This document shows, piece after piece, positions 4,893 to 11,781 of a stretch of DNA of 11,781 nt (its first letter is position 1; every line of letters starts with the position of its first letter). The DNA comes from Planctomycetota bacterium (GTDB lineage: Bacteria; Planctomycetota; Brocadiia; Brocadiales; Bathyanammoxibiaceae). The notes below the pieces were generated by a model that was not told the DNA's origin, searched no databases, and saw only the letters and a list, made by a program, of their open reading frames with translations. The translations under genes and the position numbers were made by a program. The stretch spans positions 1 to 11,781 of the forward strand of contig JAUXLO010000023.1 of assembly GCA_030623665.1 (NCBI GenBank). Reading direction: 5' to 3'.

Positions 4893-7800
4893 ATGTCTGA
4901 AAAGTTTCTTATCCTGGGCCGTGCCGGTAGCGGTAAGACCGCTTTTGTGCTGGAGAGGTTCTACCGCTACATCAAGACAGCCACCACAGAGAAGGTACTT
5001 TTCTTACTGCCCACCCACAGTCAGGCGGAACACCTGAAGGACGTTGTCATACGAAACGGCCCTGCCAGGGGTTTCGTTGACAATAGCATCTTCACGTTCT
5101 CGCAACTTGCCAGAGAGGTCTTGGGCAGGGAACTCCCGGGCAGGGTCATTTCTGAACTGGAAAAGGACTCGATACTGAGGGCCGTCCTTGAAAAAGACCC
5201 GCCGGCTTATCTGACGAAAAACTCCTGGGACTACCGGGGGCTTCGTCACGCCCTCCTGAGGTTTATTAAGGAACTGAAAGAGGACTCCCTTTATCCCGCC
5301 GGCTTCAAGGCCAAGGTTGACGTCCTTTTTGATAAGTTCAAGGAACCAAACAACCCTGCCTCAAAGGAAAAATACAAGGCGCTGGTCGAGGTTTATGGCC
5401 GCTTTCAGCAAACACTTGAGGATGAAAGATTCTGCGACGAAGACGACATCCTGAACGCGGCCCTGAAAAGACTTGAGGGTGACGTATCCGCCATGGGGGA
5501 TGGAGATAAAGAGACGCTCATCGTTGACGGGTTCCACAGCTTTACCCCCGTTGAGTTCAGGATACTAAAAATCCTGATCCAGAGGATTCCCAGCGTATAC
5601 ATAAGCCTGGTCTTTGACCCGAAATCCCCTGATTCGCCCATATTTCAGGGCTGCAGGGAGGTATACGGGCAGCTGGGCCCGTTGGGGTTCAGTGAGAAAA
5701 TTCTTGTCGGTTCCCGACGTTTTCCGCCGGGTAAGACGCTTGCCCACGTGGAGAAGAATCTATTCGCCAAGGCGGCGCCCGCCGCCATAGAGACAAACGG
5801 TGACCTTGCGGTGATAGAGGCGGTAAATATAGAGGATGAGGTAGAGCAGATGGCGCGCCGGATATATAAGATAACCTCCGAAGGTCTTTGCCAGTTCAGC
5901 GACATCGGGCTGATTTTTCGGGACATAGAACCCTACTACGAGCTTATCGAGACCATTTTTCCGAAATACGGTATCCCGGTGCGCCTGTACGTCAAGAGGC
6001 CCCTCATGGAGAGTCCGTTAATTGGTGCCATCATGACACTGTCCCGTATATTTACCTCACATTGGAGGGACGGGGAGGACGTGCGTGAGATCCTTAAATC
6101 CCCGTACATCAAATCTGCCGATAACGGTGGGGGCATACCCGCACAGGAGGTTGACCAACTTGAGCGCAAGGCCCTGGAGAGAGGGTTTCTGGCGGGCAGT
6201 GAGAGCTGGCTGAGGCTGGCTCAGGAAGGGCCGTGGCCCGGGGCGAGGGCATTCCTTGAGAAGCTGGCGGAACTGGAGAAGGGGGTATCAACACCGAGAC
6301 CGGCCCACACCTTCAGGCAGTGGTTCCTTACGCTGGTAGGCAAGTGCATCATGCTGCCCGGTACAACAGATCCGTCGTGCAGAGAGCTTGTCAAACGGGA
6401 GGCGCAGGCCCTGAAGTCATTTTTGTCCGTCCTTGACTCCCTGGTGCGCATCCTGGGCGAAAAGCCCGTTACGTTCCATAACTTTGTGGAGGAATTGTTC
6501 TATTATTTATCAGCCTCATCGTATGCGCTTAACGACAAGAGGCGCGATGTGGTCAACGTGATAGATGCCCTTGAGGCCCGGCAGTGGGAGCTTCCGGTCA
6601 TATTTGTGGGCGGGCTGCTGGAGAGGCAGTTTCCCAGGCAGGCTCGCGAGAATCTATTTCTCAAGGACAGAGACAGGCGGCAGCTAAGAAAATTGACGGG
6701 GATAGAGCTTAAAGAATTTCTGAGAAGCACGGCTGAGGAGGAGCGCTTTCTCTTCTACATCGCCCTCACCAGGGCCAGAAGGAGGCTCGTCCTTTCCTAT
6801 CCTGCTACGGACAGCCGCGGCAACCCCAACATACCGTCTTTCTTCCTCAGGGAGGTGAAGAGACTCTTCAGCCCCGAGGGTTACGAAGGTATTTTCCTGC
6901 AAAGAACCCCTTCCGAGTTCATTCCCGCAGCCGAGGGCGTCATGACACGAAAGGACATGCGGAGATTTGTCTGTTACAACCTGAACACGCCCTACAGGAG
7001 TGGCAGCGATGCGGAGGCCCGTTATGTCCTGGCGCGCACCGCTTATAACGATTTTAGTAGGAACGATCCGATACTTGCCGAAGACCTCAAGGTGGCCCTG
7101 GGTACACCCGATGCAGGAGACATAGGGACACACCGCAAGATAATAAAGGAAATACTCCCATCATATAGGGCCACACAGTTCAGGGACTATGCCCAGTGTC
7201 CTTTCCTCCACTTCTCAAGGCATATACTGCGACTCAAGGCCCTTAAGTCGCTCGCAGAAGAGGGACTAAGCCCGATGCTCCAGGGCGATATAATCCACGA
7301 AACCCTCAGGAGGTATTACGAAAAGCATAAGGACAAAGACATAAGAGATATCTTCAAAGACGTTTTTGCCGTAAAGACACGTGGGATCCGCATGGGACTA
7401 AGAGAGTTGCGGATTAAGGATGAGATGCTTCAGGCATTAAGGGCGCTTGTGGAGAAGGACAAGGACTACGAGACCTTTCTCCCTTTGAGGCCCGAATATT
7501 TTGAGAAATCTTTTGGCGGCAACGCTGAACCTGCCCTTGAGATTCAAGACGTACACGATAAGGACCTGGGGACCATCAGGATAAAGGGGAGGATAGACCG
7601 GATAGACGTGGCGGAGGTGGACGGTGAACGCGTCGGACTTGTACTCGACTATAAATATATTAAATACGCTGACGGTGGCCTTACCCGGGGCAGGTTCAAG
7701 GAGATTGATGAAGAAGGCGTGGACCTCCAACTGCCCATATACCTGATGGCGGTCAGGGAGTGTCTCGACATGAGACCGATAGGGGCGCAGCTATATACAC

Positions 7801-8075
7801 TGAAACCACCACCGGAAAGAAGCGGGATACTGGAATCACGGGTCAAGCAGTTGGCCCCGTCGCTCCCTGCAAAAGGGACGTTGTTTATGGAAGAAAAGGA
7901 GATGGATGCGTTCATCGAGCACTCAAGGGCCCACATACGGAGGCATGTCAGCGGCATCCTGTCCGGTGATAAGGAGGTATCGCCCAGGGATGTCCAGAGT
8001 TGCGAAGAGGGCAGGTGTGAATTCCTGGACGTATGCAGGTTTGAGAAATGGTCCGCAGGAAAGAAAGGCAGATGA
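4893..8075 (+). CDS. addB: AddB-type helicase-nuclease subunit
   Basis: Subunit of the AddAB complex, which unwinds and trims DNA double-strand breaks to give 3' tails for RecA. From the ATG at 4893 it is 1060 residues (B. subtilis AddB about 1166). The N-terminal UvrD-like module keeps Walker A GRAGSGKT (9-16). The Walker B region reads VDGFHSF (about 210) instead of DExQ, as expected for the AddB motor lacking helicase catalysis. A motif VI relic, YIALTRARRRL, lies near 620. The C-terminal RecB-type nuclease is complete: H802 in QGDIIHE, D902 in GRIDRID, D919 and K921 in LDYK, Q946 and Y950 in QLPIY. Cys769 with C1037-x4-C1042-x5-C1048 should bind a 4Fe-4S staple; B. subtilis AddB has two residues, not four, in the first gap. 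A TTG at 4830 is in frame but its added residues look non-family. The end overlaps addA by ATGA. Confidence 0.92.
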   Translation: MSEKFLILGRAGSGKTAFVLERFYRYIKTATTEKVLFLLPTHSQAEHLKDVVIRNGPARGFVDNSIFTFSQLAREVLGRELPGRVISELEKDSILRAVLEKDPPAYLTKNSWDYRGLRHALLRFIKELKEDSLYPAGFKAKVDVLFDKFKEPNNPASKEKYKALVEVYGRFQQTLEDERFCDEDDILNAALKRLEGDVSAMGDGDKETLIVDGFHSFTPVEFRILKILIQRIPSVYISLVFDPKSPDSPIFQGCREVYGQLGPLGFSEKILVGSRRFPPGKTLAHVEKNLFAKAAPAAIETNGDLAVIEAVNIEDEVEQMARRIYKITSEGLCQFSDIGLIFRDIEPYYELIETIFPKYGIPVRLYVKRPLMESPLIGAIMTLSRIFTSHWRDGEDVREILKSPYIKSADNGGGIPAQEVDQLERKALERGFLAGSESWLRLAQEGPWPGARAFLEKLAELEKGVSTPRPAHTFRQWFLTLVGKCIMLPGTTDPSCRELVKREAQALKSFLSVLDSLVRILGEKPVTFHNFVEELFYYLSASSYALNDKRRDVVNVIDALEARQWELPVIFVGGLLERQFPRQARENLFLKDRDRRQLRKLTGIELKEFLRSTAEEERFLFYIALTRARRRLVLSYPATDSRGNPNIPSFFLREVKRLFSPEGYEGIFLQRTPSEFIPAAEGVMTRKDMRRFVCYNLNTPYRSGSDAEARYVLARTAYNDFSRNDPILAEDLKVALGTPDAGDIGTHRKIIKEILPSYRATQFRDYAQCPFLHFSRHILRLKALKSLAEEGLSPMLQGDIIHETLRRYYEKHKDKDIRDIFKDVFAVKTRGIRMGLRELRIKDEMLQALRALVEKDKDYETFLPLRPEYFEKSFGGNAEPALEIQDVHDKDLGTIRIKGRIDRIDVAEVDGERVGLVLDYKYIKYADGGLTRGRFKEIDEEGVDLQLPIYLMAVRECLDMRPIGAQLYTLKPPPERSGILESRVKQLAPSLPAKGTLFMEEKEMDAFIEHSRAHIRRHVSGILSGDKEVSPRDVQSCEEGRCEFLDVCRFEKWSAGKKGR

Positions 8076-11000
8076 AAATAACAACCCCACTTCTTACCGA
8101 TGCACAGAGACAGGGTGTAGAGACTGTCGGGCGCGACATATGCGTTACCGCAGGTGCGGGTTCGGGAAAGACCCGTGTCTTGGTAGAGCGTTTTGTCCAT
8201 CTTGTGGTCGACAAAAAAATACCTATCCAGGACATCCTGACCGTCACCTTTACGGAAAAGGCCGCAAATGAGATGAAACAGAGGATTGCGGACCGGTTTG
8301 AGCAACGGGGTCTGGTGCAGGAGTTGCAGGATATAGAATTCGCCTACCTCTCCACCATAGACAGCTTCTCAGCCAGGCTCCTGCGAGAACACGCCCTCGA
8401 GGCAGACGTTGACCCTGAATTTATTGTTCTAGATGAATACGAGTCCCGGTACCTGCAGCGTGACCTGGCCGAGGCCCTTCTCTCGGAATGGGAGACGTCC
8501 AACACCCAAGACTTCAACACCCTTCTCAAAGGACTCCACTGCCAACGTCTCGAGGAGGCCGCCGTCAATATTATGGGCAAGATACGAAGCACAGGCACCC
8601 CTATACCTGATATAGCGCGGGCGGACGTCAGGCCCCACGAGTTAAAGACCGCGCTGAAAAAGATTTCCACATGCCTTGACGTGCTGAAGGGACATATGGG
8701 CTTGACGTTGGTTTCAAAAAAAACGTCAGAAAAGCTGGATAAGATTACCTCTGCATTGTCCCCGATTATCAAACTTGCCCACGCTGCACCTGAGAAACTG
8801 ACGGTAGACAATATAAACAGCATTGACGAGATTTTGAAGCAGCATGGAGGGCTTAGCGTCTCAGGAGCCGTAAAGGGTGACCTTAAGGAGCTGCGCGATG
8901 ATTTTTTCCCGGGACTGCGGAGGCTGTTCTTCGAGAAGGAGGCCGCCAGTGTGGGACTGGGCTTGAGGAAATTCCTTTTGGAATTGGCGGAAAAATACGA
9001 AGAGGAGAAACGCTCCCGAAGCGCACTGGACTTCTCCGACCTCACGGAGAAGGCGATCCAACTCTTACGGACGGCCCCGCACGTAAGACTGGAACTCAGG
9101 GAGAAATTCAAATACATCCTTGTGGATGAGTTTCAGGACACCAATAGACTGCAAAAGACCCTTGTAGACCTCCTCAGGTCGCCTGGCAATCTGTTTGTGG
9201 TGGGGGACGCGCGGCAGTCAATCTACGGGTTTAGAGACGCCGACCTGGAGGTGTTTCTCAAGTACCGGGAGGAGGTTGCGGAGGAAAGTGGTGCCGTTAT
9301 ACGGATGGACGAGAATTTCAGGACCAGGCCGGAGATAATTGATTTTGTAAATCACGTCTTTATGGGCATTCCCAGGGGCAAGGCCCCGGTAGGATACTCG
9401 AAACTCATCGCTGCCTCACGCTTCGGAGAAAAGAGAGACCCATCCGTCGAGCTGGTTCTGAGCAAGGGGGCCAATATGGATGAGGCCCGACGGCTGGAGG
9501 CCGTTGCACTTGCCAGACGCATACAGGATATAGTTGAGAACGAGGAGGTCAGGATTACCCGGTTAGGCGGGCCCAGGGAGGGTTCTCCCATATCCTACGG
9601 TGATATAGCCGTCCTCCTCCGCACCACGGCGGACATAAAGCTGTATGAACGGGCCCTGGCGGAGTTGAACATACCATTCTTTATCGTTAGGGGAAGGGGG
9701 CTATATAACGCCAGGGAGATAACAGACCTGGTAAATTTTCTGAAGGTAATTGACAACCCCCTGGAGGAGATAAAGCTTGCCGCAGTCTTACGTTCACCGT
9801 TTGTGGGTGTGAGTGATGAATGTCTGTTCTGGCTGGCACACTACAGCAAGGATAAGAATGGTGACGGGAAGGAGATATTCTACACCCTCAGTCACGCAGA
9901 CGAGATACCGGAGATAGAACCACATCATAGGGACAGGCTCCTGAGGTTTGCGGAGCAATTGGGGCTGTTACGGGACCTTAAGGGAAGGCTTCCGATAAGC
10001 GCCTTTATGGATGCCGTGATAGACAAGACCGGTTTTGACACCAGGATATTGGCCCTCCCGTCGGGCAGGCAAAAGTATGCAAATATAAGAAAGATTGTGG
10101 AACTGACCAGAGGTTTCCTGGAGAAAAGGGGCTTTTCCGGGCTTGGTGCATTCTTCCGGGCCATCTCGGACCTTAGGGTCATGGAGATGAGAGAGCCTGA
10201 GGCGCCCATAGACGTAGAGAGAAACGACGTGTTAAAACTTATGACCATCCATTCCGCAAAGGGACTTGAGTTTCCGGTAGTGGCCCTGGCTGACCTGAGC
10301 AGGGACAGACGCAACCGGACAGGCGACCTTACTTTCTCAAAGAAGACGGGCCTGGGATTTAGGACGTTTAACCCCGTCACCAGAAATCCGGAGATGACCC
10401 GCAGCTGTTATCAGATAGACGAGGAACAGGGGCAGAAAGACATGGAGGAGATGGAGCGTGTCTTCTACGTTGCCCTGACCCGTGCCGAGGAGCATCTCCT
10501 TCTCAGCGGGGCAGTGGGCTCCCGCAACAAGGGGGGATGGTTGAAGGCCCTGGCAGAAAACCTGGACCTGTCTCTTGAGTCTGAGGACATGCCGGAGTCA
10601 ATCACGTTTGGAGGTCACGGCTGCAAACTTCGAGTAATCACCGACGGTATCCAGCGCAAGACCCGCCAGTCATTTAAAAAATTACCGGCACTGGACAGAC
10701 AAAAGGTCTTGAACGGCGAGAAACTTGGACTCCCGCCGGGGTCCCCACAATCCGCGAAGAACATCCTTTCCTCCCTAAAGGCCGTTCCTGATAGCGTGAG
10801 AAGAGGTGAGGGAAATTACGTGTATTCAGCCACTGAGATTATGGCCTTTCTCTTGTGCCCCAGGTTGTACTATTTTAAATATGGTCTGGGATTGCCTGCC
10901 ACACACGCTGAAACGGTGGAAGAGACCCCTGTTGACTGGAGGGAGTACGATGAGATCGGGGGGGACGTCCTGGGCAACGTGGCCCATGCGGTCCTCGAAA

Positions 11001-11557
11001 GGTATCGGCCCGGTTCTCTTAAAGAACCGCAGTTGAGGCAGCTAGTTTTACAGTCCTTTGACGAGGCGTTAATTAGTGAGCCTGCACAGGGACAAATTGA
11101 CAGGGTTGCACAGTGGGTGGTCGATTTTTATTCCAGCCCTGTAGGCTGCAAGGTGGAGGGGTCAAAGAGGGTGGAGAGGGAGCTGCCCTTTGTCTTCAGC
11201 CACATGGGGAATCCCATCAGGGGGAAGATAGACCTCCTCTTTTCTCCAGACGGCTCAGCCTGGCATCTGGTGGATTATAAGTCTTCCTCCATTGAGTCGA
11301 GGGAGACGAAGGGCTACGAGTTTCAGATGCGGCTGTACAGCTCAGCGGTTGAGGCCATTTACGGGCGGAAACCGCATGTGGCCGTACTATTCTTTATTGC
11401 CTCAGGGGAGGCCGTTACCGTAGACACGTCGCCAGGGAGCATGAAGGATTTTGGGGATAAACTGGAGTCCTTCTTCAGGGCGCAAGAGGGAAAGACCTTT
11501 ACGGAGAGAAAAGGCCCCCACTGCGAGTGGTGCGAGTACCACAACTACTGCGGCTAG
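8072..11557 (+). CDS. addA: AddA-type superfamily 1 helicase-nuclease subunit
   Basis: The 3'-5' motor and second nuclease of AddAB. From 8072 it is 1161 residues (B. subtilis about 1232). SF1A motifs in order: Q12, Walker A AGAGSGKT (27-34), TFTEKAANEM, STIDSF, Walker B VDEFQDT (D352-E353), VVGDARQSIYGFR, DENFRTRPEI, MTIHSAKGLEFPVV (724 onward) and VFYVALTRAEEH (797 onward). The nuclease is complete: H972 in GNVAH, D1054 in GKIDLL, D1068 and K1070 in VDYK, Q1085 and Y1089. Unlike B. subtilis AddA it also has four Cys placed as an iron-sulfur staple: C929 in LLCPRLYYF and C1151-x2-C1154-x5-C1160 at the very end. The start is chosen because ATGA overlaps the addB stop, with AAAGG just upstream; an ATG at 8048 adds eight residues inside addB. 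The stop overlaps that of the converging glycosyltransferase. Confidence 0.95.
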   Translation: MKITTPLLTDAQRQGVETVGRDICVTAGAGSGKTRVLVERFVHLVVDKKIPIQDILTVTFTEKAANEMKQRIADRFEQRGLVQELQDIEFAYLSTIDSFSARLLREHALEADVDPEFIVLDEYESRYLQRDLAEALLSEWETSNTQDFNTLLKGLHCQRLEEAAVNIMGKIRSTGTPIPDIARADVRPHELKTALKKISTCLDVLKGHMGLTLVSKKTSEKLDKITSALSPIIKLAHAAPEKLTVDNINSIDEILKQHGGLSVSGAVKGDLKELRDDFFPGLRRLFFEKEAASVGLGLRKFLLELAEKYEEEKRSRSALDFSDLTEKAIQLLRTAPHVRLELREKFKYILVDEFQDTNRLQKTLVDLLRSPGNLFVVGDARQSIYGFRDADLEVFLKYREEVAEESGAVIRMDENFRTRPEIIDFVNHVFMGIPRGKAPVGYSKLIAASRFGEKRDPSVELVLSKGANMDEARRLEAVALARRIQDIVENEEVRITRLGGPREGSPISYGDIAVLLRTTADIKLYERALAELNIPFFIVRGRGLYNAREITDLVNFLKVIDNPLEEIKLAAVLRSPFVGVSDECLFWLAHYSKDKNGDGKEIFYTLSHADEIPEIEPHHRDRLLRFAEQLGLLRDLKGRLPISAFMDAVIDKTGFDTRILALPSGRQKYANIRKIVELTRGFLEKRGFSGLGAFFRAISDLRVMEMREPEAPIDVERNDVLKLMTIHSAKGLEFPVVALADLSRDRRNRTGDLTFSKKTGLGFRTFNPVTRNPEMTRSCYQIDEEQGQKDMEEMERVFYVALTRAEEHLLLSGAVGSRNKGGWLKALAENLDLSLESEDMPESITFGGHGCKLRVITDGIQRKTRQSFKKLPALDRQKVLNGEKLGLPPGSPQSAKNILSSLKAVPDSVRRGEGNYVYSATEIMAFLLCPRLYYFKYGLGLPATHAETVEETPVDWREYDEIGGDVLGNVAHAVLERYRPGSLKEPQLRQLVLQSFDEALISEPAQGQIDRVAQWVVDFYSSPVGCKVEGSKRVERELPFVFSHMGNPIRGKIDLLFSPDGSAWHLVDYKSSSIESRETKGYEFQMRLYSSAVEAIYGRKPHVAVLFFIASGEAVTVDTSPGSMKDFGDKLESFFRAQEGKTFTERKGPHCEWCEYHNYCG

Positions 11558-11781
11558 GTTGTGGCCTGAGGTAGTCTCTCGATGCCGTTTATACAGCGAA
11601 TCGGGATATTCCTGCGTCTGGAGTACGAGAGGTTTGGCCTCTTGGCCTTGGTTGAGTGTGGCTTGTGGTAGAGGTGAAAGACTATGGCCTGGGTTAGAAT
11701 GGACTTTGGTTTCAGGCCAGACCTCTTTAGCCTCTCCCTGAGGTCACTGTCCTCCTGCCCCCAACCCTCGTAGTTTTCGTC
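11554..11781 (-). CDS. Family 2 glycosyltransferase, C-terminal part (cut by window edge)
   Basis: On the minus strand, 75 codons run from the window edge to TAG at 11556-11554. The sequence begins DENYEGWGQEDSDLRERL, continues SGLKPKSILTQAIVFHLYHK and ends near RCINGIERL. The GWGxEDSDL box, a basic linker and an AxVFHLYHK strand mark the C-terminal domain (Glyco_transf_7C type) of GT2 enzymes such as lipopolysaccharide core glycosyltransferases. The Glu-Asp of the box is the usual catalytic/metal site. The N-terminal nucleotide-binding half lies outside the window. Its stop overlaps the addA stop by three bases, so the genes converge with no room for a terminator. The sugar and acceptor cannot be told. 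The outer-membrane role is inferred from the family. Confidence 0.8.
   Translation of the reverse strand, partial: DENYEGWGQEDSDLRERLKRSGLKPKSILTQAIVFHLYHKPHSTKAKRPNLSYSRRRNIPIRCINGIERLPQATT

Noticed and set aside
1..11781. Search for tRNA or rRNA genes, CRISPR arrays, insertion sequences and phage genes.
   Set aside because: No cloverleaf, regularly spaced repeats, transposase motifs or terminal inverted repeats were seen by eye.

Overview
The window reads as ordinary chromosome from a Gram-negative-type bacterium of moderate GC content. The signs are an incomplete lipopolysaccharide-style family 2 glycosyltransferase at the right edge, a GcvH-like protein, MiaA and an AddAB-type recombination nuclease pair. 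The gene set does not fix the phylum. A deep-branching lineage such as Planctomycetota, Nitrospirota or Desulfobacterota is a guess from general gene content, not something the sequence proves.

Left part (1-1027): an unrecognised small protein, possibly cut by the window edge, ends at 365. Its last codons overlap, tail to tail, a minus-strand broken gene (about 359-621) whose protein sense runs through one in-frame stop and one frameshift. Beyond it lie two AT-rich perfect palindromes (686-702, 763-780) and a strong intrinsic terminator hairpin (789-840). The hairpin's C-rich loop is complementary to the ribosome-binding site of the zinc-motif gene about 1 kb downstream.

Middle part (1028-4767): a TIGR04283-type glycosyltransferase (minus) is divergent from a small protein (plus) made of three exact 25-residue CxxC...C repeats plus a Lys/Arg-rich tail. 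Then come three minus-strand genes transcribed in the order miaA, gcvH-like, yhaM-like HD-domain nuclease. They mix tRNA modification, RNA decay and an H-protein-like fold. The H-like protein has asparagine where the lipoylated lysine should be, so it is unlikely to work in glycine cleavage.

Right part (4785-11781): back-to-back promoters separate miaA from the addB-addA operon. AddB and AddA overlap by an ATGA and together should form the helicase-nuclease that resects DNA double-strand breaks for RecA. Both subunits keep complete RecB-type nuclease residues and, unusually, both carry a four-cysteine iron-sulfur staple. The addA stop codon overlaps the stop codon of the converging glycosyltransferase.

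Most of the window is housekeeping. The points most worth following are the H-protein without its lipoyl lysine, the three-repeat zinc/basic-tail protein, the possible small RNA that could pair with that protein's ribosome-binding site, and the double iron-sulfur AddAB.
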